Below are positions 37,813 through 51,100 of a stretch of DNA of 64,000 nt, one piece after another. The stretch lies in contig NZ_OZ038525.1 in the NCBI RefSeq assembly GCF_964036645.1, forward strand, positions 1,349,501-1,413,500, written 5' to 3'. The position numbers and the translations under genes were made by a program. The stretch's first letter is position 1, and each line of letters opens with the position of its first letter. This stretch comes from Tenacibaculum sp. 190524A02b. Lineage in GTDB: Bacteria; Bacteroidota; Bacteroidia; Flavobacteriales; Flavobacteriaceae. The notes below the pieces were generated by a model that saw only the letters and a list, made by a program, of their open reading frames with translations, ran no database searches and was not told the origin of the DNA.

Positions 37813-39504
37813 TTGAAGCTTTACATTATCACTTTCGCATTACTTTTTAGTGGAATTTTAGTAGCACAAAAAAAATACCCACAAGATTATTTTGATTCTC
37901 CCCTTAAAATACCAATAATTCTTTCTGGAACCTTTGGAGAGCTTCGGAGTAATCATTTTCACTCTGGTATTGATATAAAGACACAGGGTAAAGAAGGAAT
38001 TCCTTTATATGCTGCTGCCGATGGTTATGTTTCTAGAATAAAAGTGGGTCAGTATGGTTTTGGTAAGGCATTATATATAGAACACCCTAATGGATATACT
38101 ACCGTATATGCACATTTACAAAAGTATTCACAAGAAATACAAGGATATGTAAAAAGAATGCAGTACAAGAAAAAAAAATATGCTATTGGTAATCTTTTTC
38201 CTAAGCCTGAAAAATTCCCTGTTTTAAAAGGACAGTTAATAGGTTTTACTGGTGATACTGGTGGTTCAGGAGGACCACATTTACATTATGAAATTAGAGA
38301 CACTAAAACTGAAAAAATAATTAATCCATTACTGTTTGGTTTAAACCCTAAGGATACTATCCAACCAACATTGCGTGAAGTTATTGTATATCCTTTGAGT
38401 AACTACGCTAGAATTAATAATACAGCCAATAAAACTACCTTACCTTTTAAACAAGTAAAAAAAGGAAAATTTATTACTAATAGAATTACTGCTAGTGGTA
38501 AAATAGGTTTTGGAATTAGTGTTTTTGACAGACTTAATCATGCTCGGAATAAAAACGGAATTTATAGTTTGGAAATGAAAGTTAATGGTAAACGTGTATA
38601 TTACCATGATGTAGAAACTTTTTCATTTTCTGAAAGTAAGTATATCAATTTGTTAATTGATTATGAACACTATAAAAAATATAAACGCAGATTTCAAAAA
38701 ACACATAAAGTTGCTCCTAACAAACTTAGTTTATATAAAGATTTGGTAGATAATGGAGAACTTATTGTTGAACCTAAAGAAAGCTATACTGTAGAGATTA
38801 TAGCTAAGGACATTAAAAATAATACTACTTCTATAACTATTCCTGTTAAAGGGGTTAAAAATAACTTACTATTTCAACAAAAAGATACCACAAACTACAA
38901 AATTATAGCTAGCAACTTTAACAAGTTTGAACAAAATTTAGTTACCATAGCTTTTCCAAAAAATACATTTTATTCTGATTGTTTTATTGATTTTAAAATA
39001 GAAGATGGTATTGCTAAAATTCATGAACCAACTATTCCTTTAGACAAACGTTATACACTAACTTTTAAAACCACACATTTAAACGATTTACAAAAGCAAC
39101 AAGTATATATTGCCAATGTAAACAACTCTAAATATCCAAGATACGTTTCTACTAAGAAAAAAGTAGATAAAGTGTATACCTCTACTAAATCTTTAGGCAA
39201 TTATGCTTTACGCTTTGATACTAAACAACCATATATAAAGCCTATTAACTTTTATAATGGTAAATGGGTATCAAAACTAAATTATCTAAAAGTTAAAATA
39301 AAAGATAATGACTCTGGTATTGGTAGTTATAGGGCTACTATTGATGGACAATGGGTATTAATGGAGTACAATCACAAAAAAGGAATCTTAACTTACGATT
39401 TTAGCGATAAAAAGTTGGTTGGTAGCAAACATCTTTTTAAACTTGTAGTTTCTGATAACGTAGGAAATACCAAAACATTAAAAGCTACGTTTTTTAGAAA
39501 GTAA
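37813..39504 (+). CDS. M23 (LytM) family peptidase, secreted
   Basis: 563 residues starting at a TTG codon that places a proper signal peptide (LYIITFALLFSGILVAQ) at the N-terminus. Residues 40-170 are an M23 zinc endopeptidase domain: H and D ligands in NHFHSGIDI and the HLH pair in GGPHLHYEIRD. M23 enzymes cleave peptidoglycan cross-links. The long C-terminal half is beta-rich, with Ig-like features near the end (RFDTKQPYIKP, DNDSGIGSYRATIDG). It is followed 12 bases on by a TonB receptor gene. Confidence 0.9.
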   Translation: MKLYIITFALLFSGILVAQKKYPQDYFDSPLKIPIILSGTFGELRSNHFHSGIDIKTQGKEGIPLYAAADGYVSRIKVGQYGFGKALYIEHPNGYTTVYAHLQKYSQEIQGYVKRMQYKKKKYAIGNLFPKPEKFPVLKGQLIGFTGDTGGSGGPHLHYEIRDTKTEKIINPLLFGLNPKDTIQPTLREVIVYPLSNYARINNTANKTTLPFKQVKKGKFITNRITASGKIGFGISVFDRLNHARNKNGIYSLEMKVNGKRVYYHDVETFSFSESKYINLLIDYEHYKKYKRRFQKTHKVAPNKLSLYKDLVDNGELIVEPKESYTVEIIAKDIKNNTTSITIPVKGVKNNLLFQQKDTTNYKIIASNFNKFEQNLVTIAFPKNTFYSDCFIDFKIEDGIAKIHEPTIPLDKRYTLTFKTTHLNDLQKQQVYIANVNNSKYPRYVSTKKKVDKVYTSTKSLGNYALRFDTKQPYIKPINFYNGKWVSKLNYLKVKIKDNDSGIGSYRATIDGQWVLMEYNHKKGILTYDFSDKKLVGSKHLFKLVVSDNVGNTKTLKATFFRK

Positions 39505-39516
39505 ACATATATTACA

Positions 39517-41961
39517 TTGAAAAAACTTATCATATTACTTTTATTACCTGTTATTAGCTTTGCGCAAACTGCAATTGTTAAAGGGAAAATTACTTCAAGA
39601 AACAATCAACCAATAGAAAATGTTGCTATTTCTTATTTAAACAAAGGAACAACTACAGACAAAAATGGTAATTATGAATTTACCATTCCTATTCGTCAAA
39701 CTGTAAAGGTTACTTTTAGTCATGTATCCTTTAAACAAATTGTAAAAAAGTTTACGGCTAGAGGAAGTAAAACTTTTACTTTTTCTCCTAAAATGCAATC
39801 TACTAATGAGAATTTAAAAGAAGTAGTTGTAAAAAACACTAAAAAAGAGGCTCAAGGTATTACCCAAATTAACACTAAAAAAGTACAGAACTTAGTAGGT
39901 GCTAATGCTGGTGTGGAAAATGTGTTAATGACCTTACCTGGTGTGAGTAATAATAATGAATTAAGTACACAATACAATGTAAGAGGTGGAAATTTTGATG
40001 AAAATTTAGTATATGTTAACGGTATTGAAGTGTATCGCCCTTTTTTAATTCGTTCTGGGCAACAAGAAGGATTAAGTTTTATTAATCCTCATATGATACA
40101 AAATATAAACTTCTCTGCTGGTGGATTTCAAGCCAAGTATGGTGATAAACTTTCTTCTGTTTTAGATATTACTTATAGAAAACCTACTTCCTTTGGAGCT
40201 CAAATTGATTTAAGTTTATTAGGTGGTAGCATAACACTTGAAGATACTTTTTTAAAAAATAAATTAAGTGCTATTGTTGGAGTTCGTTATAGAGATAACA
40301 GTTTATTTGTAAATAGTAAACAAACTGAAGTTAATTTTAGACCTCAATTTACAGATGTACAAACGTTTCTTTCCTATAAAGCTTCTGAAAAACTTGCTTT
40401 AAACTTTTTAGGTAACTTTTCTTTGAATGATTACAATTACAAACCTTTAACTCGTAAAACTCGTTTTGGTACTATTGCCAATCCTTTAGAATTAATCGTT
40501 TTTTATCAAGGTCAAGAGCAAGATAAGTTTAAAACTACTTTTGGTGCTTTTTCAGCAGATTATAAAGTTTCAGATAATTTAAAAATTACTGGGATTATTT
40601 CCTCTTTCAATACACAAGAGGAAGAATATTTTGACATAGCTGCTGCTTATAGTTTAGGTGAAGTTGATAGTAATATTGGTTCTGAAGATTTTGGAGAAGT
40701 TAAGTTTTCTCAAGGTATTGGTTCGCAAATTAACCACGCTAGGAATGATTTAGATGCTTTAATAAATACTGCTCAAATACGAGCTACTTTAAAGGATGGT
40801 GCTAACGAATGGAAAGCTGGAGTAAGATACCAAATAGAAAATATAAAAGATAGAATTAACGAATGGGAAATTATAGATTCATTAGGATTTTCTGTACGTC
40901 CACCTCATCATCTTATAACCAATAACCAGCCTTATGAGCCATTCACAGGAGAAATACTACCTTACCAAAATGTAAAGGCTAAAAATACTGTAGATATAAA
41001 TCGTCTTTCAGGATTTGTACAATTTAGTAGAAAAACCAATTGGAAAGAACATCAAGTATGGTTTAATTTAGGTGTAAGAGCCCATTATTGGCAAGTGGCT
41101 ACAGAAAAACAGGCTTCAAAAAGTCATGTTATATTTAGTCCTAGAGCTCAATTTGCTATTAAACCTGATTGGGAAAAAGATATGTTATTTAGAGTTTCTG
41201 GTGGTTTGTATGCACAGCCTCCGTTTTATAAAGAACTAAGAGATTATGATGGAAATATTCACCCAGAAGTAAAAGCCCAAGAATCTTTTCATATTGTAGC
41301 TGGTAATGATTATAGTTTTGAGCTTTGGGAACGCCCATTTAAACTGACCACTGAATTATATTATAAAAACCTAACTAATGTAAATGCCTATTCTGTAGAT
41401 AATGTTCGTATTCGTTATAGAGCTGACAACAATACAGATGCTTATGCATATGGTATGGATGTTCGTCTAAATGGTGAATTTGTACCGGGAAGTGATAGCT
41501 GGATTAGTTTAGGTTTCTTAAAAACGGAAGAGAATATTAATAACAGAGGTTATATTGCTAGACCTACAGATCAACGTTTAAAACTGGGTATTCTTTTCCA
41601 AGATTATGTTCCAAATTTGCCTGATTTAAAGGCTTATTTGAATATTGTGTATAACACTGGACTTCCTGGAGGCGCGCCTGCTTATGCTGATGTGTATTCT
41701 TACCAAAATAGATTGGATGATTATAAACGTGCTGACTTAGGGGTTTCTTATGTTTTAGCAGATGCTAACAAACAAAATTCTACAAATTTTTTACGTCATT
41801 TTAAAGAGTTTACCATTGGTGTTGAACTTTTCAATGTATTTGACATTCGTAATTCAATTACTAATACATGGGTTCGTGATGCTTATAGTAAAGCACAGTA
41901 TGGAATACCAAATTATATGACAGGTAGGGTTTTAAATGTAACAGCTAAAATGAAACTTTAA
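39517..41961 (+). CDS. TonB-dependent outer membrane receptor
   Basis: 814 residues, again with a TTG start and a signal peptide (LIILLLLPVISFAQ). Residues 18-105 are a carboxypeptidase-regulatory-like domain (GKITSRNNQPIENVAIS, GTTTDKNGNYEF), typical of Bacteroidota receptors. Residues 110-230 are the plug (GVENVLMTLPGVSNNNELSTQ, YNVRGGNFDENLVYVNGIE). The remainder is a 22-strand barrel. It imports an unknown ligand using TonB energy. No SusD partner is adjacent, so it is not a polysaccharide locus. The pairing with an M23 peptidase is seen in other Flavobacteriia (from memory). Confidence 0.92.
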   Translation: MKKLIILLLLPVISFAQTAIVKGKITSRNNQPIENVAISYLNKGTTTDKNGNYEFTIPIRQTVKVTFSHVSFKQIVKKFTARGSKTFTFSPKMQSTNENLKEVVVKNTKKEAQGITQINTKKVQNLVGANAGVENVLMTLPGVSNNNELSTQYNVRGGNFDENLVYVNGIEVYRPFLIRSGQQEGLSFINPHMIQNINFSAGGFQAKYGDKLSSVLDITYRKPTSFGAQIDLSLLGGSITLEDTFLKNKLSAIVGVRYRDNSLFVNSKQTEVNFRPQFTDVQTFLSYKASEKLALNFLGNFSLNDYNYKPLTRKTRFGTIANPLELIVFYQGQEQDKFKTTFGAFSADYKVSDNLKITGIISSFNTQEEEYFDIAAAYSLGEVDSNIGSEDFGEVKFSQGIGSQINHARNDLDALINTAQIRATLKDGANEWKAGVRYQIENIKDRINEWEIIDSLGFSVRPPHHLITNNQPYEPFTGEILPYQNVKAKNTVDINRLSGFVQFSRKTNWKEHQVWFNLGVRAHYWQVATEKQASKSHVIFSPRAQFAIKPDWEKDMLFRVSGGLYAQPPFYKELRDYDGNIHPEVKAQESFHIVAGNDYSFELWERPFKLTTELYYKNLTNVNAYSVDNVRIRYRADNNTDAYAYGMDVRLNGEFVPGSDSWISLGFLKTEENINNRGYIARPTDQRLKLGILFQDYVPNLPDLKAYLNIVYNTGLPGGAPAYADVYSYQNRLDDYKRADLGVSYVLADANKQNSTNFLRHFKEFTIGVELFNVFDIRNSITNTWVRDAYSKAQYGIPNYMTGRVLNVTAKMKL

Positions 41962-42040
41962 AAACATACTTAATCGTCATTTATTATACTTTACTCTAAT
42001 AGAGCTAACAATAAATAGAAGCTAAAAGCTTCTTTACTTA

Positions 42041-42075
42041 AAAATCCGTTTTAAATGAATAAAACGGATTTTTTT
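42041..42075 (+). terminator. Terminator after the TonB receptor gene
   Basis: The 13-bp arms AAAATCCGTTTTA / TAAAACGGATTTT flank a 6-base loop and run into further T. It could also serve the convergent NRPS gene. Confidence 0.8.
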
Positions 42076-42187
42076 GTGATTAAACAACCAGAAGTCTTTC
42101 CATTTGTTTTTTATGAAGTGGTTTAATCTTTTTTATTGAAGTAAAAAGAGCATTTTTATAACCAATTGAAAAAAATTCAAACCACAA

Positions 42188-45100
42188 TTAATTTAGTGCT
42201 TCTGCTACTACCATAAGTTCTAGTACTTTATTTATTATATTAACTACTTCTGCAGCTCTTGTCTGAATAAAATAATGCCCTCCTGACTCTATTTTTATAT
42301 ATACTACATCATCAAATTTAGAAAGATACACACCTAATTCTTCATGGTGATTTTTAGTAACTGGGTCATCTTCTGAAACAATTACATAAGTAATTGAATT
42401 TATAGGTTCATTTTTATATTTTTTTTCATATTGAAAAGCACTTAACTCTGAAATTTTCAAATCATATGTGTAATTTTCTACAATCCAGTTCCAATCTTCT
42501 TCTTGAAAATTTTGATTTAATTCCTTTAAACCTGCTTTAGATAATATTTCCTTAATTTCAAATTCAGTTGGATTAAAACTATTAGTTACATTATTATATA
42601 AATGAATTGGTAAAGCAGCTCCTGAACAAAATGCCAACAAATCATTTCTTCTACTTTCTATAGATTTAGCTATATATGATGCAAAATTAGCCCCTGCACA
42701 ATGCCCCCATATAACTATTGGGCATTTAATTTTTTCATCTATTTCTAATAAAATGTTTTCGGTTAAACCATCAAAAGATTCATCAGTTATCTTTTGATAC
42801 TCCTCTACATCTCGAGGCAAATTCAAAGCATAAAAAGCTATGTTATTATATTGCTCTGTTATTTCTTTTGCTAAAGTTTTATACACTGTACTATCACCTG
42901 CTAAATATGGAAAACCGATTATAGCTATTTCTATAACATTACTTCTATGAGTTGAGAGTTTACTTAATAATTCAATTGAAGTTGATTGTTCTGTTTCTTG
43001 GATAAGAGCTGAAGAAATTTGATTTATCGTTGGATTATTATATAAGAAATGTGCATCAATAGACTTATTAAAACTTTTTATAATTTTAGCTTTCAGTCTC
43101 ATAATAGAAAGTGAATTACCTCCTAATTCAAAAAAATTATCATTTATACCTATCTCTTCTATATCAAGTAATTCTTTCCAAATAGCAGTTAACTCTAATT
43201 CTATCTCATTTCTTGGAGCTACAAAATATCTTGTAGACAACCTTGATGATTCTATTTCTGGTAAGGCATTTTTATCTAATTTTCCGTTAGATGTTAATGG
43301 CATTGTTTTCAATTCAACCCATAAGGTAGGAATCATATAATCTGGTAGGTACTCTTTCAGTTTAAGTTGTATTTTTTCTTTATTAAATATTCCTTCTACA
43401 ACTACATACCCAATTAAATTATTATTTTCTGCCCTATCTTTTTTTGCTAAAACAATACACTGAGTAATGTTATCTATAGATAATAAAGCTCTTTCTATTT
43501 CTCCTAACTCTATACGGTAACCTCGAATCTTAACTTGATTATCTTTCCTTCCAATATATTCAATTGTTCCATCTGGCAACCAACGTCCTAGATCTCCCGA
43601 CCTATATAATTTATTTGCACTTTTGTTATCAAATGGATTAACAATAAATTTATCACTAGTTAATTCTTCTCTATTTAAATAGCCTCTTGAAACTCCTGCT
43701 CCGCCAACAAATATTTCCCCAATTACTCCTTGGGGAACAATATTTAAATTTTCATCTAAAAGATAACAACTTAAAGTAGGAATCGCTACACCAATAGTAT
43801 TTCTTGAACTAATTATATCTTCTACTTTAATTTCTTTATAAGTAACATGTACAGTTGTCTCTGTTATGCCATACATATTAATTAGCTTACAACTTGGGTA
43901 ATTCTGCTTCCATTCTCTAAGGTAAGTCGGGTTTAATGCTTCACCTCCAAAAATGATATTCCGAAGAGAAATAGTCTCTATTTTTCTAGATAAAAACTCT
44001 TCTTGAAGTACATAAAAAGAGTTTGGAGTTTGATTTAAGATAGTAACTCCTTGTTCAACTAATAAATTTGTAAAAGATATAGCATCTTTTGTTACTGATT
44101 TAGGAACAATTATTAAACGTCCACCAAATAATAAAGCTCCATACATTTCCCATACAGAAAAATCAAAACAAAAAGAATGGAATAAAGTCCAAACATCATC
44201 TGAAGAAAAGTTAAATAAACAAAATTCATTCTTAAATAATCTAACTACATTAGTATGTTCTATTAATACCCCTTTTGGTTTTCCTGTACTTCCTGAAGTA
44301 TAAATTACATAAGCTAAATTATTTGGATTTATTACTTTACTTATTTTTTCTTTCGGAAAAGTAGAAATAATATCCCTTTGATTATCTAAATCTATTACTA
44401 CAGTTTCTGTTTTATTTTTTATGACTTCTTGACCAAATTTGCTAGTCACTACTATATTTATACCAGCATCATTTAATGTGTAATCAATACGATCTTGTGG
44501 ATAACTTGGATCAATGGGAACATATGCTCCTCCTGATTTTAAAATACCTAAAATTCCTATAATCATATCTAAACTAGGTTCTAAACAGATACCTACTAAA
44601 GTATCTGGCTGCACGCCCAACTTTCTTAAATAATATGCTAATTGATTAGAACGCTGATCTAATTCTTCATAGTTTAGCACCTCTTTTTCATAAACAATTG
44701 CTATTCCTTTTGGGTTTTTCCTTACTACCTCATCAAATATATCTACAATAGTCTTATTTTGGGGATAGTTAGTTGACTCTAAATTTTTACTAATTTCTAA
44801 TAATTTTTCTTCTTCTTCTTTTGGTAAAATTTTTATATTACTTACTAATATCTCTTCTTCTAACTTTAAACCTTCTAATAGCTGAATTAAAACTTCTTGC
44901 ATATATAAGTTTATACTACTAGCATTAATACTACTATCTACTTGAGAAGTTAGTAAAAAACTTTCTCCAAGATCATCTATATTCAATGTAAACAAATAGT
45001 TAGTTCTTTCATAAGATTCTATCATTGTAAACCCTAAATCAACAGTATTACTCTCTTCTAATTGAGAAGAGTGTCGATAATTTAATAACGCACTGAATAA

Positions 45101-48100
45101 AGGCATATCATTAGAAATGCCACTCCACTTTTGAATGTTTGATAGTGGTGTTTGTTCATATGGTAATAAAGCTCTTAAGCTATCTTTGACTTTTGCTATA
45201 TACTCAAAAACATTTTCTTTTAATTCTATGAAAAATGGTAAAGTATTAATTAATAACCCCAAGGAATCTTCCACGCCTAATGAACCTTGTAAACGACCTA
45301 AAAATACCGTCCCAAAAATAGCATAATCCATATTACTACATCTTCCTACTACAATTCCATAAGCTGCATGAAATAAAACCGCTGGACTCATACCAAATCT
45401 AACACAGGTATCACGAATTTCTTTACTTAGAGCCTCTGATAAAATAAAACTTGACTCTTTAATACTACTTCCGTTTCCTTTAGTATTTGATAACCCAAAT
45501 GGATATGTTGGAGTATCTAACTCACCTAATAGTTTTTTAAAATATAACTCACTATTATTTATAGATTCTTGATGTAAAGTATAACCTATAAAGTCCCTAT
45601 ATAAAACAGGCTTAGATAAACTAGACTCCTGCCCCAATAAATACAACTCTACTTCAGAAGTTATTTTCTCTAATCCTACATGATCTAATATTAAATGATG
45701 CTGATTAAAAATTAAATAATAGGTATTATTGTTTGGATCATCAACCGATTTTAGTTCCAATAATGGTGCTTTTGAAACATCCATCCATTGATTACCAGGA
45801 GCTATTAATAATTTTAATTCTGATAATATATCTTGTGAAGCATCTATTTTCAAATTCTCTACTATCAATGTTACTTCCCTAAGTACTACTTGAACTGCTT
45901 GTGGTAAACCTTCATTTATAAAACAGGTACGTAATACATCATGACGATTTACAACAAACTGTAATGCTTTTATAAAATTTGTACGTTTCTCCTTATCTTT
46001 AAAAGACAGTAAACTAGTAGACACATAAGGATCTCCTTTTTCTTGGTTATTCATTAAATAATGAAAAAACATTCCTTCTTGTAAAGGAGATAATGGATAT
46101 ATATCTTGAATATTAGAAACATCCTCTCCAACATTAGAAATAACTTTATCTATATCTTCTTGGTTAAATTCTAATAAAGGAAGCATTTCTGGAGTTATAT
46201 GTTCTACATCTTTGGTTATTCTATTAACAGGCACCTTATATACAGATGTTATAGTGGATATTTTTTCTACAGTAGCAGCTATTGTAGGGGTTTTAAAAAA
46301 GTCTCTAACAGAAATATTTAAACCTATCTTTTGCATTTGTGATATCAATTTAACCACAAGTAAACTATGTCCTCCTAATTCAAAAAAATTATCATAAACT
46401 CCCACTATATTAACTCCTAATAATTCTTGCCAGATAACTACCAATTTTTCCTCTATCTCATTTCTTGGTGATACATAAGAACTACTAGAAAGTAATGACA
46501 CCTCTTCTTTTAGTAATGATTTTTTATCTACTTTACCATTAGCCGTTAATGGTATTTCTTCTAATTCTACCCATATGGTTGGTACCATATACTCTGGCAA
46601 AACCGACTTTAAACCTCTCTCAATCTCACTTTTATCTACATTGTTTTTTAACACGACATATCCTATCAAGTGATTTATGCCTATTGAATCTTTCTTTACT
46701 AAAACGCAACTCTTTTTAATTCCTATTAAAGCTGATAATGCATTTTCTACTTCTCCTAATTCAATACGGTATCCCCTCACTTTTACTTGGCTATCCTTCC
46801 TCCCTATAAAGTCTATATTTCCATCAGGTAACCAACGTGCTAAATCACCTGTGCTGTACAATAATGTATTTTTTATAAATGGGTTAGACACAAATTTTTC
46901 TTTAGTAAGTTCTTCTTTATTTAAATAACTCTTAGCTAAACCTAAACCACCTATATATAATTCTCCTGAAACTCCTTGAGGAACTAATTTTTTAGAATCA
47001 TCTAAAATGTAGAAACTCATATTTCCCAATGGTTTTCCTATTGGAACTTGAGATAAATATGGCAAACTAGCTAAATCCTCAGCCTCATAATATGAACTAT
47101 CAATTGTTGCCTCTGTTACTCCATAGCTATTAATTATTCTTATTTCTTTACCAAATCGTTTATGTAAGCGTTTAAAATCATGGACATGAAAAACATCTGA
47201 CCCTAAGATTATTTGCTTTAAAGGCGAAATATCTAATTTATTCTCATACACATAATCCATTAAAGGAACACCTAATGATGGAGTAGTTTCAAAAATTGTA
47301 ATTTGATAATGATTTATTAACTCATATAATCCTGCTAAATCCAAACGAACATCATTAGGGCAAATAATCATTTGACCACCTGATAATAAAGACTTACATA
47401 AATCTCCTACAAAAACATCAAAAGCATAATTTGCTATTTGTAGTAACCTAGTAGTTTCATCTAACTCAAATAATTCTTGCCAACTTAAGGTTACATTTAA
47501 TAATCCTAAATGTTTGACTAAAACTCCTTTGGGTTTTCCTGTTGTTCCTGAAGTATAAATAACATAAGCAACATCTTCTACAGTAGTATCTATATCCAAC
47601 TTATTAGCTAATTCTTTTCCTATAGCTTCTTCTTCATCGTCCAATATCAATTTTTGAATATGCTCAAATGGCATTAATAATTCTTCATCTATGCTAGTAG
47701 TAATTATTAGCTCTAGCTCTGCATCTTTTATAATATAATCAATTCGGTCTGAAGGTGAGTTGATATCAATAGGTATATAAGCTCTACCAGATTTAAACAC
47801 CCCTAAAACACTTACAATCATATCAATGCCTTTTGACATACAAATCCCTACTAAACTACTTGTTGGGTAAACGTTATTAATATAATTAGCTAATCTATTA
47901 GCCCGTTCGTTTAACTCTTTATAAGTAATGGAATTGTTATTATAAACTACAGCCTTATTTTCGGGATTTTTTACAGCTTGTGCCTCAAATAAATCTACAA
48001 TAGTAGTGTTTAATGGATATTTCATTTCAGTATCATTAAAAGTATTTAAAAGCTGATGTACTTCTATTTCAGGTAACATATTTAAATCTGAAACTGCTGT

Positions 48101-51100
48101 AGAATCATCCGATTTCAATGCTTTCAATAAACTTTCTAAAACTTCTTGCATATAAACCAGTATACGATTACCATTTATACTATCGTCTATTTGAGCAGTA
48201 AGTCCAAAATCAACTCCATAATCATCAACATCTATAGAAAATGGATAGTTGGTACGTTCATAACTTCTTATAATACTTACTCCTAAATCTGTTAAATTAC
48301 TGTTGTTCTCTTCTTTAGGAGTTTGGGAATGACGGTAATTTAATAAGGCACTAAATAAAGGAACATCATTAGAAAAATTACTCCAACTTTGAATATTTGC
48401 TAAAGGTGTTTGTTCATAAGACAGTAAACCCTCTAAATTTTTTTTTACTTCTGTGATATACTCTGACACAGAGTACTGAAGACTTATAAAAAAAGGTAAA
48501 GTATTAATAAATAAGCCTAAAGAATCTGCTGCCCCTAAAGAACCTTGCAAGCGCCCTGAAAATAACGATCCAAAAAGTGCATAACCTGTATTGCTACATC
48601 TACCAATAACCACTCCATAAGCTGCATGAAATAAAACTGCTGGACTTATTCCTAAGGCACTACTAAACTCTCTTAGCTCTTTACTTAACCCTTTTGATAA
48701 AGTAATATTCAATTCTTTAATATTACTACCATCTCCTTTTATATCAGACAAACCAAAAGGATAACTTGGAGAATCAACATTTCGCAATAATTCTTTAAAA
48801 TACGATTCACTATCATTCATTGATTGCTGGAATAAAGTATGCCCTATAAAATCTCTATACAAAACTGGTGTTGTAAGAGTGTCTCCTTTACCAGATACAT
48901 ACATTTCTATCTCAAAAATTATTTTTTCTAAACCAACATGATCTAATATTAAATGGTGCTGGTTTATAATCAAGTAATAATTACCATTTACTTTATCATC
49001 TGCTGATTTTAATGTCAATAAAGGCGCTTTAGTTATATCAATCCATTGATTACTTGAGGCTTCTAGTAATTCTGATAAAATGTCTTTAGATACATCTACT
49101 TGTAATTCTTCTATTAACAATGTAGCTTCCTTTAACACCACTTGAACAGCTCTTGGTAAATTTTCACCTAATACACAAGTTCGTAATACATCATGACGGT
49201 TTACCACAAACTGTAAAGCCTCAATAAAAGAAGCTCTCTTTTCTTTACTTGAAAATGATAATAAGTTTGATAACACATATGGATCTCCTTCCTCTTCATT
49301 ACTCATTAAATAATGGAAATATATCCCTTCTTGCAGTGGTGAGAGCGGATAGATGTCTTGAATATTTGAAGTACCTCCCTCAATCTCAGATACAATCTTA
49401 TTAATATCTTCTTGTTCAAAATTTAATAAGGGAACCATTGATGGTACAATTTCCTTTACATTTTCTTTTATCCCATTTACAGGAACTTGATAACCTAAAA
49501 TTCCTTTAGATATCTTTTCTCCAATGGCAGCAATTGTAGGGTTTTCAAAAATATCTTTTACCTCAATATGATAACCTTCTTTTTGTAAACGTGAAATTAA
49601 TTGAACTACTAATAAACTATGTCCACCTAATTCAAAAAAATCATCATATACTCCAATTTTTTCTATATTTAATAACTCTTTCCAAATAGCAGATATTTGT
49701 GATTCCTTATTATTTCTTGGCGATATATATTCTTTTGTAGATAACTTAAAAGCATCTGGTTCTGGTAAAGCTTTTCTATCTAACTTTCCATTACTAGTTA
49801 ATGGTATTTCCTCTAATACAACCCACAAGCTTGGAATCATATAATCTGGTAAAACCTCACTTAATTTACTTTTTAATAACTCCTTATTAAAAACACTTTT
49901 TACAACTACATAACCAACTAAACATTGATTTCCCATTGTATCTTCCTTAACTAAAACACAACATTGATTTATTAACTCTAAGCTTAATAATACACTTTCT
50001 ATTTCTCCTAATTCTATACGATAACCTCTAATTTTTACTTGATTATCTTTTCTGCCTAAAAACTCTATATTTCCATCTGGTAACCATCTTGCTAAATCAC
50101 CTGTCTTATATAAACGGTCACCTTTTTTAAACGGGTTTTTTATAAATTTTTCAGATGTAAGTTCCGCTCTATTTAAATACCCCCTTGCAACTCCTCTACC
50201 ACCTATACATAACTCTCCTATTACACCTAAAGGAAGTAATTCATTAGTCCTATTTAAAATATAGATTTGAGTATTATCAATAGGTCTTCCAATAGGAACA
50301 AGATTTTCTATATTTTCATTAAATGCAGTTGCACAAATACTAGCTTCTGTAGGACCATAAGCATTTATATAATTACATCTTTTCGCAAAAGCTTTTGCCA
50401 ACCTTAAAGGAATAGCTTCTCCTCCAGTAATTAATGTAGATACTTGTAAATCTTCAACCTCCAACAATTGTAAAAAAGCAGGAGGTAATGTAACAACTGT
50501 AATGCTATTAGTTTCAATATATTCTTTAAAAAGTAAAGCATCATATTTTTTATATTCTTCAATTATATACAAACTTGCTCCCTTTAAAAGTGTTGTAAAA
50601 ATCTCTGAAAAAGAAGCGTCAAACGACTGATTAATAAATTGTAAACATTTACTCTCTGGAGTAATTGAATATAATTTTATTAGAGATAGTATAGTATTAA
50701 TAATACTATGATGTTCAATCATTACTCCTTTTGGGGTTCCTGTACTTCCTGATGTATAAATAATATAAGCCAAGTTATTAGGCTCTATATCTATATCCAG
50801 TTTTTTTACTGAATACTCATCTAAATTTTCTTTGAATCTATTTATGAAAAAATCATTAATTGTAAAAACACTTCCGCTATCTTTAAGAATATATTTTTTT
50901 CGTTCTTCTGGATAATTGGGATCTATTGGAACATATACTCCTCCCACTTTTAATATCGCTAATAGAGAAATAATCAACCATTCACTTCTTTCTAAAGCTA
51001 CGGTTATTGCATCTTCTCTACCTATTGTTTTATTTGAGATTAAATAATGAGCTAATTGATTAGATAATTTATCTAAGTCTTTATAAGTTAACTTTTGTGT

